Source of the DNA: an uncultured Mycobacterium sp.
Lineage (GTDB): Bacteria; Actinomycetota; Actinomycetes; Mycobacteriales; Mycobacteriaceae
NCBI GenBank assembly: GCA_900078375.1
Contig: FLQS01000056.1
Coordinates: 1 to 48,765 of the forward strand
Direction: 5' to 3'
DNA length: 48,765 bases
Of the stretch, positions 34,328-42,974 are shown piece by piece. Under the pieces are notes generated by a model. It was not told the DNA's origin and made no database searches. It worked only from the letters and a program-made list of their open reading frames with translations. The translations under genes were made by a program, and so were the position numbers. Numbering within the stretch: the first letter of the stretch is position 1; each line of letters begins with the position of its first letter.

Positions 34328-35530
34328 TCACGCGCGCTGGGGATCGGGTGCATAGCGGGCGATCCCCAGCGGCGCAGTGAGACTGTGCAGCACGAGGCTC
34401 AACGTCACCACGATCACCCCGGCCTGCGTGAGCAGGTCGGCATGCTCGATGTCGCCGCGCTCGATCACCAGTAGGCCGAGCACCACAGTGCCGATCCCCC
34501 GCGGCCCGAACCAGCCGATGAACACCCGGCCATAGCCGGGCATATCGGTGCGGATCAACGCCACCAACACCGCGACCATCCGCACCCCGAACAGCGCGAC
34601 GACGCAGAACAACACCACCCGCCAGCTCGTGTGCTGCCAGGAGTCGATCACCGCGAACGCACCGAACATCGCGAACACCAACAACTCCAGTAGTTGGCCG
34701 GTGGCATCCGAAACCTGGGTCGACAGTTGGGTATTGTTGCGCCTCGCCACCACCGCGAACGCCAGACCACCGGTGAACGCCGCGACGAACCCGCTGGCGT
34801 GCACGCGTTCGCCGAACTCGAAACAGATCAGCGCGACGGCCAAGGTGGCCAACTGCGCCCAGGTGTCACTCATCCAGTCCCGCCGCCGCGACCACGCGAT
34901 CAGCATCGCGCCGAGCAGCCCGATCACCGCACCGATGACCAGCGACACCAACTCGGTCCGCACGACGAACCAGGTCCAGTCCCGGGGACGCTGATCGGTC
35001 TGCGCCGACGCCAGCGCGAGCGCGGCCAACAGCACCGCCAGTGCAAAGCCATCGTAGAAACCGCTTTCCACCGACAGCGCGTTACGCACCCGATCGGGAA
35101 TCCGATTGTCCTCCAACAGCGCATCGATCAGCGCGACCTCGGTGGGTGCCACGATCGCGGCCAGACACACCGCCTCCCACCACGGCAGCACGGGCAGCAA
35201 CACCGCGGCGGTGAGCGTCCCGAGGACCAACGTCAGTGGTATCCCGATCACCAGCAGCCGGAAGGTGACATGCCCACGCCGCAGGACCACGCGCGGGTCC
35301 AGCTTGGCGGCCTGATTGAACAGGATCACCGTCAGCGCCAGCTGCGCAAGGACCGTGTAGCCACTGGTGCCCGGACCGGCATCAAGCAGGTTGAAACCGA
35401 AGGGGCCGAACAGCATTCCGAGACCGACGAAGATCAGCGCCGGCGCGACGTACCAGCGATTCACCAAGCCCGACACCACGGCATAGCCCAGGACCATCAG
35501 GGTCAGGACGAACGGGGTGGCGGTGTGCAC
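34328..35530 (-). CDS. CPA1-type cation:proton antiporter
   Basis: 400 aa with about twelve membrane segments. Features of Na+/H+ exchangers are GLGMLFGPFGF, LFNQAAKLDPR, VAPTEVALIDALLEDNRIPDRVRNALSVESGFYDGFAL (the ion-binding region, where the usual TDP and ESxxND read TEV and ESGFYDG), and GWFGPRGIGTVVLGLL near the end. The C-terminal regulatory tail is very short. GTG 35530 shares one base with the deacetylase stop (TAGTG), so the two are translationally linked. Confidence 0.85.
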   Translation of the reverse strand: MHTATPFVLTLMVLGYAVVSGLVNRWYVAPALIFVGLGMLFGPFGFNLLDAGPGTSGYTVLAQLALTVILFNQAAKLDPRVVLRRGHVTFRLLVIGIPLTLVLGTLTAAVLLPVLPWWEAVCLAAIVAPTEVALIDALLEDNRIPDRVRNALSVESGFYDGFALAVLLAALALASAQTDQRPRDWTWFVVRTELVSLVIGAVIGLLGAMLIAWSRRRDWMSDTWAQLATLAVALICFEFGERVHASGFVAAFTGGLAFAVVARRNNTQLSTQVSDATGQLLELLVFAMFGAFAVIDSWQHTSWRVVLFCVVALFGVRMVAVLVALIRTDMPGYGRVFIGWFGPRGIGTVVLGLLVIERGDIEHADLLTQAGVIVVTLSLVLHSLTAPLGIARYAPDPQRA

Positions 35531-36411
35531 TAAGCGCCGTTATTGGACCCGCCGGAATTAGCCCCGGGGATGTCGGTGATCGGAATGTTCGGCATCGGCT
35601 TCGGCGACGGGGTCGCCGGCAGGGTCGGAAGATCGGCGGCGGGGATGTCCTGCAAGGCGTTGGCCGGCGGGCCGTTGTCCCGTGAGCCGTAGACACTGCC
35701 CGGCGCGCGCGGGCCGAGCATCTGGGTCACGGTCACCAGGTGATAGCCGTTGGCCTTGAGCACCGGGATGAACTGCTCGACGAGGTCGACGGTGGACGAG
35801 TAGGTGTCGTGGAAGAGCACCACCGAGTTGGGCTTGATCTGGGTCATCAGCATGTAGCGGGTGGCGGCGGTGTTCGAGTCGTTCATCCAGTCGAACGGGA
35901 TCACGTCCCACAGGATCGCGGCCAGCCCGTATTGGGCGGCCACTTTGTTGACCGCGTCATTGGTCAGCCCACCGGCCGGCCGCCACAGCACCGGGGTCTG
36001 CCCGGTGGCAGCCTTGATGGCGTCGTTGGCCTTGCTGAACTGCGCCGGCACATCCTCGGGTGGGATCGCCGTCATGTTCGGGTGTTCCCAGGTGTGGCTG
36101 CCAAGCTCCATACCGGCGTCGACGACCCGCTTGGCACCGGCCGGGTTGGCCGCCACCTTGTTACCGATCTCGAAGAACGTGGCCTTGGCGTCGGCGTCGT
36201 TGAGGATGCCCAGCAGCCGGTCGGTGTACGGCGAAGGCCCGTCGTCGAACGTCAGCGCCACACACTTGACCACCGAACAGTCGACGGAATCGGCCTTGGC
36301 CACCTTGACGTGCCCGGTGAAACCACCGATGACCACGACAACCACCCCTGCGCACACGCCGATGACGGTCCGCAGATAGGACCAGGACAGGCTGTCGGGT
36401 GGGCGCCGCAC
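35530..36411 (-). CDS. Polysaccharide deacetylase (NodB homology domain)
   Basis: 293 aa. The membrane anchor or signal is VIGVCAGVVVVVIGGF. The NodB domain has motif 1 ALTFDDGPSPYT (catalytic and metal Asp), motif 2 SHTWEHPN (two metal His), motif 3 RPAGGLTND, motif 4 WDVIPFDWMND and motif 5 VLFHDTY. All catalytic positions are kept. It probably acts on cell-wall glycan (peptidoglycan) outside the membrane, as suggested for the M. tuberculosis Rv1096 protein. The tail is Pro/Ser-rich. It is upstream of the antiporter in a shared transcription unit. Confidence 0.9.
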   Translation of the reverse strand: MRRPPDSLSWSYLRTVIGVCAGVVVVVIGGFTGHVKVAKADSVDCSVVKCVALTFDDGPSPYTDRLLGILNDADAKATFFEIGNKVAANPAGAKRVVDAGMELGSHTWEHPNMTAIPPEDVPAQFSKANDAIKAATGQTPVLWRPAGGLTNDAVNKVAAQYGLAAILWDVIPFDWMNDSNTAATRYMLMTQIKPNSVVLFHDTYSSTVDLVEQFIPVLKANGYHLVTVTQMLGPRAPGSVYGSRDNGPPANALQDIPAADLPTLPATPSPKPMPNIPITDIPGANSGGSNNGA

Positions 36412-36423
36412 CCGGCTGAGTTT

Positions 36424-36443
36424 ACCGGCCGCGGCTGGCCGGT
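36424..36443. other. Perfect 7-bp stem-loop between phoH2 and deacetylase genes
   Basis: ACCGGCC and its complement GGCCGGT enclose a 6-nt loop. It lies 19 bases past the phoH2 stop on the minus strand and 13 bases before the deacetylase ATG. There is no T-run, so it is at most a weak or non-canonical terminator. Confidence 0.35.
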
Positions 36444-36462
36444 CCCTGTCCGTGCGCGATCA

Positions 36463-37782
36463 TCAGGGCAGCGCGCCGGGGCTGATCTCCTCGAGCATCT
36501 CGGTGACCAGTGCGGCGATCGGTGAACGTTCGCTGCGCATCAAGGTGATGTGCGCGAACAGCGGGTGGCCCTTGAGCTTCTCGATGACCGCCGCCACACC
36601 GTCATGGCGACCGACCCGAAGGTTGTCGCGCTGTGCGACGTCGTGGGTCAGCACCACCCGCGATCCGCTGCCCAGCCGCGACAGCACGGTCAGCAGCACG
36701 TTGCGCTCCAGCGACTGCGCCTCGTCGACGATCACGAACGAGTCGTGCAGCGAACGGCCGCGGATGTGGGTCAGCGGCAGCACCTCAAGCATCCCGCGGG
36801 AGAGCACCTCCTCCAGGACCGCCGGTGAGGCAAGGCCCTCGAGGGTGTCGAAGACGGCCTGCGCCCACGGACCCATCTTGTCGCTCTCGCTGCCTGGCAG
36901 ATAGCCCAGCTCCTGCCCTCCGACGGCGTACAGCGGCCGGAACACCACGACCTTGCGCTGGGTGCGCCGCTCGAGCACCGCCTCAAGACCCGCGCACAGC
37001 GCCAGCGCCGACTTGCCGGTGCCTGCCTTGCCGCCCAGCGACACGATGCCGATCGACTCGTCTTGCAGCAGATCGAGTGCGACGCGTTGTTCGGCGGACC
37101 TTCCCCGGAGGCCGAACACTTCGCGGTCGCCGCGCACCAACTGCACCTTCTTGTCCGCGTTGACCCGGCCCAGCGCGCTCTGGTTGGCGCCGAGCAGCCG
37201 AACGCCGGTGTGGCACGGGAGGTTACGGGCATCCTCGAGGTCGATCTCACCCTCGGCGAAGATCGAGTCGATATCCTCGCCTGCGACGTCGAGCTCGGTC
37301 ATCCCCGTCCAGCCGGAGGTGATCACGTCCTGGGCGTGGTACTCGTCGGCCGAAAGGCCCACCGCGCCGGCCTTCACCCGAAGCGGAATGTCCTTGCTGA
37401 CCAACGTGACTCGCTTACCCTCGGCAGCCAGGTTCGCGGCGACAGTGAGGATGCGGGTGTCGTTGGTCTCGGTGCGGAACCCGGACGGCAGCACCGTCGG
37501 GTCGCTGTGGTTCAGCTCGACATGCAGTGTTCCGCCTTGTGTCCCAACGGGAATGGGCTCGTCGAGACGACCGTGTTCCAGACGAAGATCGTCGAACAAC
37601 CGCAGCGCCTGTCGGGCGAACCAACCCAACTCGTGGTGGTGGCGTTTGGCTTCCAGTTCACTGATGACCACGAGCGGTACCACCACTTCGTGTTCGGCGA
37701 ACCGGGTGCATGCCCACGGGTCGGACAACAGGACTGAGGTATCGAGCACATACGTCCGAACGGGCGACTGCGAATCGGTCAC
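36463..37782 (-). CDS. phoH2: PIN-PhoH RNase/helicase PhoH2
   Basis: 439 aa from GTG 37782. The N-terminal PIN nuclease domain (about 8-140) has TYVLDTSVLLSD with Asp14, ISELEAK and TNDTRIL acids. The C-terminal PhoH ATPase has Walker A LGGKAGTGKSAL (residues 251-258) and Walker B VIVDEAQS (Asp353-Glu354). Mycobacterial PhoH2 is described as a sequence-specific RNA helicase and RNase that behaves as a toxin with an upstream antitoxin. GAGGAG six bases upstream fixes the GTG start; a longer frame to 37839 is not needed. It corresponds to Rv1095. A short possible ORF lies just upstream. Confidence 0.95.
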   Translation of the reverse strand: MTDSQSPVRTYVLDTSVLLSDPWACTRFAEHEVVVPLVVISELEAKRHHHELGWFARQALRLFDDLRLEHGRLDEPIPVGTQGGTLHVELNHSDPTVLPSGFRTETNDTRILTVAANLAAEGKRVTLVSKDIPLRVKAGAVGLSADEYHAQDVITSGWTGMTELDVAGEDIDSIFAEGEIDLEDARNLPCHTGVRLLGANQSALGRVNADKKVQLVRGDREVFGLRGRSAEQRVALDLLQDESIGIVSLGGKAGTGKSALALCAGLEAVLERRTQRKVVVFRPLYAVGGQELGYLPGSESDKMGPWAQAVFDTLEGLASPAVLEEVLSRGMLEVLPLTHIRGRSLHDSFVIVDEAQSLERNVLLTVLSRLGSGSRVVLTHDVAQRDNLRVGRHDGVAAVIEKLKGHPLFAHITLMRSERSPIAALVTEMLEEISPGALP

Positions 37783-37798
37783 TGGGCGCTCCTCAGGT

Positions 37799-37912
37799 TC
37801 ACGCGGTCCCCGCGAACCCCTCGGCGGACACTGCGGCACCAGGACCGGGACCGGTCCTGTCGTAGTCGATACGAGAGGTGCCGCCCGGACAGCAGAGCAT
37901 GTCGCTAGCCAT
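37799..37912 (-). CDS. Candidate small ORF in the phoH2 leader
   Basis: ATG 37912 opens a 37-residue frame ending TGA at 37799, 16 bases before the phoH2 GTG. It reads MASDMLCCPGG, then TSRIDYDRTGPGPG. It overlaps the proposed position of the antitoxin described for mycobacterial phoH2 operons, but I cannot confirm identity, and no ribosome site is visible. A second ATG in frame is at 37900. Confidence 0.3.
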   Translation of the reverse strand: MASDMLCCPGGTSRIDYDRTGPGPGAAVSAEGFAGTA

Positions 37913-37966
37913 CGGAAGCGACGCTACTCCGGTCTCAGTCCACGCGCCGACCGGCGCGCCGCCGCG

Positions 37967-38794
37967 TTATGAGCGAACGAATTTCTTCAGCACCGGCTCG
38001 TCTTCGAGACCCCATGCCTTGATGCGATCGGACACCACCTGGCGCGAGGCGTCGAGGTCGAAAATGCCGGCCTGCTCAACATTCCGGAGCTTGTCCTGGT
38101 ACTCGATGATGTCGCCGCCGACCACACCGAATCCGACTCCGCGGCGGTTGATCGAGTTGATCGTCGAGTCACGATGAGTTTGCAGGCAGTGTGCGACGAG
38201 GTTGGCAAAGAACGCTTCGTGCCGCTCTTCGTCGGTGGCGATCCGCCCGACCAGACCCTTGAGCACCGGGTCGGTGATCTTGGCCTCGAGGTTGCGGGTG
38301 AACACCGCGTGCGCACGCTCGTAGAGCGCCATGAACACCAGCGTCTCGATCTGGCTGAACTGTTCGGCCCGATAGCCGCGCATGACGTGCGCGAGTCGGA
38401 CGTCCTCATCGCGTGTCGGGTCGAAGTTGCGGGTGACGACCAGGTAGTTCCGGACCGCGATGGCGTGCAGGTGCTCCTCAGCGGTCCAGCGGCCAATCCA
38501 GCGGCCCCACTTGTCCTCCAGGATGAAGTGCTCGACCAGCTCGCGGTGATAGCCGGCGAGGTTGTCCTTGGTGATCAAGAGGATCTCGAGGGCGTCAACG
38601 ACGTCCGAAGGCAGGGTCACCTGGGACGGATCCCAGTCCGTGCCGCCCAGGAACGCGAAGTTCTCGCCCTGGTCGAACGGGACGTAGTCGTGGCCGTACC
38701 ACTCATCTGCGGTTTCCTGATGGCGGGCCAGGTTGTCGGCGACAACCGGCTCAAGCTCCAGGGTCAGCGCGTTTGCGACAGGTTTCTGTGCCAT
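37967..38794 (-). CDS. desA2: Acyl-ACP desaturase-like protein DesA2
   Basis: 275 aa, same length as the M. tuberculosis DesA2 (Rv1094) as I recall it. Ferritin-like di-iron ligands are visible: Glu70 (DALEILLITKDN), Glu107 and His110 (AEEHLH), Glu159, and Glu189 and His192 (DEERHE). It is linked to mycolic-acid desaturation; catalytic competence of DesA2 is debated. ATG 38794 is used because MAQKPVANAL matches relatives; a longer frame to 38818 crosses the promoter. A TACAGT hexamer (38806-38801) six bases before the ATG points to a leaderless transcript, with a palindrome just upstream. Confidence 0.95.
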   Translation of the reverse strand: MAQKPVANALTLELEPVVADNLARHQETADEWYGHDYVPFDQGENFAFLGGTDWDPSQVTLPSDVVDALEILLITKDNLAGYHRELVEHFILEDKWGRWIGRWTAEEHLHAIAVRNYLVVTRNFDPTRDEDVRLAHVMRGYRAEQFSQIETLVFMALYERAHAVFTRNLEAKITDPVLKGLVGRIATDEERHEAFFANLVAHCLQTHRDSTINSINRRGVGFGVVGGDIIEYQDKLRNVEQAGIFDLDASRQVVSDRIKAWGLEDEPVLKKFVRS

Positions 38795-38811
38795 GAAGTA
38801 ACTGTAACTCA

Positions 38812-38827
38812 CAGACACGTATGTCTG
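38812..38827 (-). promoter_or_regulatory. Palindromic operator upstream of desA2 (candidate MadR site)
   Basis: CAGACA-TACG-TGTCTG is a perfect inverted repeat with a 4-nt centre. It lies five bases upstream of the TACAGT -10 hexamer, so a bound repressor would block polymerase. desA1 and desA2 are reported to be controlled by the TetR-type regulator MadR; that this is its site is inference. Confidence 0.6.
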
Positions 38828-38855
38828 AAAATTCGGCCACCCGGCGTTTCGTCGC

Positions 38856-40322
38856 CTACAGCGTCAGGCCCGGGTACAGCGGGTTGGCCGCCAGCAGTTC
38901 GGCGGCGGCGGCGTGGACCCGGTCCGCGACGCCGTCGGCCAGCTTGTACTTGGCCTTGGACGTCCCCTCGGCTTCGGTGTTGGACAGCACATCGACCACC
39001 AGTTCGGCGACCCGATCGAACTCGGCCGGACCGAACCCGCGAGTGGTCAGCGCCGGGGTGCCGAACCGGATGCCGCTGGAGTACCAGGCCCCGTTGGGGT
39101 CGTTCGGGATCGAGTTGCGGTTGGTGACGACGCCGGCGTCCAGCAGCGCGGACTCGGCCTGGCGGCCGGTCAGCCCGAAGGACTGGACGTCGAGCAGCAC
39201 GAGGTGATTGTCGGTACCGCCGGTGACCAACCGAGCCCCCCGCTTGAGCAGACCCTCGGCGAATGCCTTGGCGTTGTCGGCGATCCGCTGCGCATAGACC
39301 CGGAACGACGGCTGGCGGGCCTCGGCCAGCGCGACGGCCTTGGCCGCCATGACGTGGGACAGCGGGCCGCCGAGCACCATCGGGCAGCCCTTGTCGACCG
39401 CGGGTGCGTACTCCTCGGTGGCCAGCACCAGCCCGCCGCGCGGACCGCGCAGCGACTTGTGCGTGGTCGTGGTGGTGACGTGGGCGTGCGGCACCGGATC
39501 CTCGTCGCCGGTGAAGACCTTGCCGGCGACCAGGCCGGCGAAGTGCGCCATGTCGACCATCAGGGTGGCGCCGACCTCATCGGCGATCTCGCGCATGGTG
39601 GCGAAGTTGATCCGCCGCGGGTAGGCCGAATAGCCGGCCACCAGGATCAGCGGCTTGAACTCGCGGGCTGTAGCGCGGACGGCGTCGTAGTCGATCAGCC
39701 CGGTTTCGGGGTGAGTGCCGTAGCTGCGCTGGTGGAACATCTTGCCGGAGATGTTGGGCCGGAAGCCGTGGGTGAGGTGCCCGCCCGTGTCCAGCGACAT
39801 GCCCAACAGACGCTGACTGCCCAGCCGAGCGCGCAGCCGCTCCCACTCGGCCTCGGAGAGGTCGTTGACGTGCTTGACCCCGACCTCGGCCAACGCGGGC
39901 GACTCGATCCGGGTGGCCAGGATGGCCCAGAACGCGACCAGGTTGGCGTCGATACCGGAGTGCGGCTGCACGTACGCGTAGGGGGCGCCGAAGAGTTCGC
40001 GCGCATGCTCGGCGGCCAGCGACTCGACCGTGTCGACGTTCTGGCACGCGGCGTAGAAGCGGTGCCCGACGGTGCCCTCGGCGTACTTGTCCGAGAACCA
40101 GGTGCCCATGGTCAGCAGCACCGCCGGCGAGGCATAGTTCTCGCTGGCGATCAGTTTGAGCGAATTCCGTTGATCGGCAAGCTCTTTACGGGTGGCCGCG
40201 GCGATCCGCGGCTCGACTGATTCGATGACCGCCAACGCGGCGCGGTAGGCCTCGCTGGCGGTGGCGGCATAGTCCGCGCCGGGGGCGGGCTCGTGCGTCG
40301 AAATAGTCGAGTCTGCGGTCAT
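38856..40322 (-). CDS. glyA: Serine hydroxymethyltransferase, long form
   Basis: 488 aa from ATG 40322. It interconverts serine and glycine with tetrahydrofolate and PLP. NSLKLIASENYAS, KYAEGTVGHRFY, QPHSGIDAN, LLGMSLDTGGHLTHG and VDMAHFAGLVAGKV are the expected blocks. The PLP lysine is Lys289 in TTTTTHKSLRGPRGG. About 35 residues between QPHSG and LLGMSL (about 128-170) are inserted relative to the ~425-aa GlyA1 of M. tuberculosis. So this is a different SHMT subtype at the same locus (Rv1093 position). It starts 10 bases after the DUF885 stop on the same strand. Confidence 0.93.
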   Translation of the reverse strand: MTADSTISTHEPAPGADYAATASEAYRAALAVIESVEPRIAAATRKELADQRNSLKLIASENYASPAVLLTMGTWFSDKYAEGTVGHRFYAACQNVDTVESLAAEHARELFGAPYAYVQPHSGIDANLVAFWAILATRIESPALAEVGVKHVNDLSEAEWERLRARLGSQRLLGMSLDTGGHLTHGFRPNISGKMFHQRSYGTHPETGLIDYDAVRATAREFKPLILVAGYSAYPRRINFATMREIADEVGATLMVDMAHFAGLVAGKVFTGDEDPVPHAHVTTTTTHKSLRGPRGGLVLATEEYAPAVDKGCPMVLGGPLSHVMAAKAVALAEARQPSFRVYAQRIADNAKAFAEGLLKRGARLVTGGTDNHLVLLDVQSFGLTGRQAESALLDAGVVTNRNSIPNDPNGAWYSSGIRFGTPALTTRGFGPAEFDRVAELVVDVLSNTEAEGTSKAKYKLADGVADRVHAAAAELLAANPLYPGLTL

Positions 40323-40332
40323 GCACCTAAGC

Positions 40333-41565
40333 CTATCCGCGCACGTCGACACGCAACGCCGAGGGGATCAGCGGCTCGTCGAGCAGCCGCCCGAACCGCT
40401 CGGTCAGGCCCACCCCGGCCGGCCGATCGTCGAGCCAGGTCCGCAGCAGCCGGTACCCCTCGACGTAGGTGCTCGTGTAGGCCCGCCACAACGGTGACGC
40501 CAGAAACCGCAGCATCTGCCGTGCCCGGGTGTCGTCGACCAGCAGCCAGCGCTGCAGGAAGGCGACGACGTCGTCGACGTCGCGGTGTTCGTCGTGCAGC
40601 ATCAGCGCCGCATCCTGGCGCACATCAGCCAGCGCCGCCGTCGCCTCGGACAACGCTTCGGCCCGCTCGCCGTCGAACCGCAGCCCCAGATCGGCGTAGA
40701 TCTCGGCGGCCCAGCGCCCCCAGCCTCCGCTCGCCCCGTCCCCGACCGCCGCATACAACGCCAGATCCGCCAGCCCCTCGGCCATCAGGCACTGCGGGGT
40801 GTTCACCAGGAAGATCGTCTGCTCCTGTTGGTCCAGCCCGGCCACCAGCCCGGCCTCCTTGCGGCAGTGCTCGGTGTGATGACCGGGATAGGACTCGTGG
40901 GCCACCAGCCGCGGCAGGTTGGCCATCTGCTGTTTGAGGTCGGCGTTGACCGCCACCGTCGAGCGGTAGTTGCCCTCGTAGTAGTTGAAGCCCGACCACG
41001 GCTTGTCGGTGACCACCTCGTAGACGATGGTCTCGGCGTCCGGCAGCGGGTACGTCGCGCGGACGGTGTCACGCAGCGCGCTGGAGAACGCGTGCATGCA
41101 TTCCTCGAGGCGCTCGGGCGGGATCTCATCGGCGCGGCGGTGAGCCTCCATCCGGTCGGCCAGCGGGCCGCTGCCGCCGAGGACCTCGTCGAGGCGGGCG
41201 TGGGCGGCACGGTAGCGCTCAGGGTCGCCGCGGCTGATCTCGACGTCGAAGTAGTTGCGCACCTCGTCGACGAAGCCGACCTGCTCACCGGCGAACTTGC
41301 GCGCCGAAAACGCCAGGGCGCGCAGGTGCGCGCCGATGAAGTCGGCACGCTGATCGGTGAAGCCTGATTCGCGCGGAACCTGCGGCAGCTCAGCCAGCAG
41401 CCGATCGGCCTGGCGGGCCAGTTCGGCGGGCTCGGGAGCCGGTTCGTCGGCGACCGCACGCCGTAGTTCGGGGTCGCCGGTGAAGGAGTCGACGTAACCC
41501 TCCTCGATGCGGTCGAAACGCAAACCGAGGGTCAAGTAGTCGCGGATGAGGGTGCCGGGCTGCAT
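40333..41565 (-). CDS. DUF885 family putative metallopeptidase-like protein
   Basis: 410 aa from ATG 41565. The family marker HESYPGHHTEH carries a zinc-binding-type His/Glu pattern. VVTDKPWSGFNYYEGNYRSTVAVN and VNTPQCLMAEGLADLA are typical of DUF885. Proteins of this family are thought to be zinc-dependent peptidases, but activity is not established. A longer frame to 41646 overlaps the coaA start on the other strand and is not used. It is divergent from coaA by 30 bp and upstream of glyA. Confidence 0.85.
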   Translation of the reverse strand: MQPGTLIRDYLTLGLRFDRIEEGYVDSFTGDPELRRAVADEPAPEPAELARQADRLLAELPQVPRESGFTDQRADFIGAHLRALAFSARKFAGEQVGFVDEVRNYFDVEISRGDPERYRAAHARLDEVLGGSGPLADRMEAHRRADEIPPERLEECMHAFSSALRDTVRATYPLPDAETIVYEVVTDKPWSGFNYYEGNYRSTVAVNADLKQQMANLPRLVAHESYPGHHTEHCRKEAGLVAGLDQQEQTIFLVNTPQCLMAEGLADLALYAAVGDGASGGWGRWAAEIYADLGLRFDGERAEALSEATAALADVRQDAALMLHDEHRDVDDVVAFLQRWLLVDDTRARQMLRFLASPLWRAYTSTYVEGYRLLRTWLDDRPAGVGLTERFGRLLDEPLIPSALRVDVRG

Positions 41566-41595
41566 GTGAACCAAGCTAACTGCAAGACTGGCACG

Positions 41596-42534
41596 ATGGC
41601 GCGGCTGAGTGAACCCAGCCCTTACGTCGAGTTCGACCGGAGTCAATGGCGTTCACTGCGCATGTCGACCCCGTTGAAGCTGACGGAGGACGAGCTGGTT
41701 GGGCTGCGCGGTCTGGGTGAGCAGGTCGACCTGCTCGAGGTCGAAGAGGTCTACCTGCCGCTGGCCCGGCTGATTCATCTGCAGGTGGCCGCACGCCAGC
41801 GGCTGTTCGCCGCGACCTCCGAATTCCTCGGCGAACCGCAGCAGAGTCCCGGCCGGCCGGTGCCGTTCATCATCGGCGTCGCCGGCAGCGTGGCAGTCGG
41901 GAAGTCCACCACCGCGCGCGTGCTGCAGGCACTACTGGCCCGCTGGGAGCACCACCCCCGCGTAGACCTGGTTACCACCGATGGCTTCCTCTACCCCAAC
42001 GCCGAGCTCGCTCGGCGAAACCTCATGCACCGCAAGGGTTTTCCGGAGAGCTACAACCGTCGCTCACTGATGCGTTTCGTGACGACGGTGAAGTCCGGCG
42101 CCGACCAGGTGTGCGCCCCGGTGTACTCACACCTGATCTACGACATCGTCCCCGGCGAGAAACACGTCGTCACCCACCCGGACATCCTGATCCTCGAGGG
42201 GCTCAACGTTCTGCAGACAGGTCCGACCCTGATGGTGTCGGACCTGTTCGACTTCTCGGTGTACGTCGACGCCCGTATCGAGGACATCGAGCAGTGGTAC
42301 ATCGACCGCTTCCTGGCGATGCGGGCCGGCGCATTCGCCAATCCCGCCTCACACTTCCACCACTACGCGGGATTGACCGACAACCAGGCCGTCGCGGCCG
42401 CCCGCGATATCTGGCGGTCCATCAACCGGCCGAACCTGATCGAGAACATCCTGCCGACCCGTCCACGGGCAACGCTGGTGTTGCGCAAGGACGCCGACCA
42501 CTCGATCAACCGGCTGCGGCTGCGCAAGCTCTAG
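41596..42534 (+). CDS. coaA: Type I pantothenate kinase
   Basis: 312 aa, the first enzyme of coenzyme A synthesis. The P-loop GVAGSVAVGKST is at 94-105. TTDGFLYPN, HRKGFPESYNRR, YSHLIYDIVPG, DILILEGLNVLQTG and the tail LVLRKDADHSINRLRLRKL are near-identical to the M. tuberculosis enzyme (Rv1092c) from memory. ATG 41596 gives MARLSEPSPYVEFDR, the conserved beginning. Known to be inhibited by CoA. It is convergent with the next small gene by 4 nt. Confidence 0.96.
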   Translation: MARLSEPSPYVEFDRSQWRSLRMSTPLKLTEDELVGLRGLGEQVDLLEVEEVYLPLARLIHLQVAARQRLFAATSEFLGEPQQSPGRPVPFIIGVAGSVAVGKSTTARVLQALLARWEHHPRVDLVTTDGFLYPNAELARRNLMHRKGFPESYNRRSLMRFVTTVKSGADQVCAPVYSHLIYDIVPGEKHVVTHPDILILEGLNVLQTGPTLMVSDLFDFSVYVDARIEDIEQWYIDRFLAMRAGAFANPASHFHHYAGLTDNQAVAAARDIWRSINRPNLIENILPTRPRATLVLRKDADHSINRLRLRKL

Positions 42535-42953
42535 TTCGTCGGTGCGCCGGTGAGCGGATTGAGCCGCAGCACCGGCATCGGGAACGAAAACTCCGCGTCG
42601 ACGGCGTCGGGATGGTCGTAGAGACCGATCGTGTACACGCCCGCGGCGTACACCGTGATCGGTAGGTGATGGGCGAAGACCCGGAACTTCACCGGCACAC
42701 CGGGGTTGTCCGGCCACTGCCAGGCGAACTCCAGCAATCCGACCCGCTCCCCCTCCGGCGACTTCGCGACGATGAAGCGCCGCGGCTCGTAGTCGCTGCC
42801 GCCGCCCGTGTGCACAGCCAGCACCAGCGGCACGGTGATCTGCGCCGGGAGATTTTCGACGTAGCAACTCGTCATGGGGAAGCCTTCTGCGGTGACCCCA
42901 CCCGCTTCTTCCAAGACCGCCTTACGGGCGGCTGCGAACGCTACGACATGCAT
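42531..42953 (-). CDS. Small conserved protein of unknown function
   Basis: About 140 aa from ATG 42953. The sequence contains CYVENLPAQITVPLVLAVHTGGG, PEGERVGLLEFAWQWPDN and VKFRVFAHHLPITVYAAGVYTIGLYD, suggesting a beta-sandwich. It resembles small DUF proteins (perhaps DUF6941-like), but I am not certain. No signal peptide or membrane segment. GTG 42971 would add six residues. The stop overlaps the coaA stop by 4 nt. Confidence 0.65.
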   Translation of the reverse strand: MHVVAFAAARKAVLEEAGGVTAEGFPMTSCYVENLPAQITVPLVLAVHTGGGSDYEPRRFIVAKSPEGERVGLLEFAWQWPDNPGVPVKFRVFAHHLPITVYAAGVYTIGLYDHPDAVDAEFSFPMPVLRLNPLTGAPTN

Positions 42954-42974
42954 GGACGCAACCCTAGTCACCGA

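Noticed and set aside
37783..37839. 57-nt N-terminal extension of PhoH2 to a GTG at 37839
   Set aside because: GAGGAG spaced six bases from GTG 37782 marks the start, and the PIN domain begins just after it.
38913..40220. 435-codon plus-strand open frame inside glyA
   Set aside because: Antisense to a clear serine hydroxymethyltransferase; composition is GC-bias artefact.
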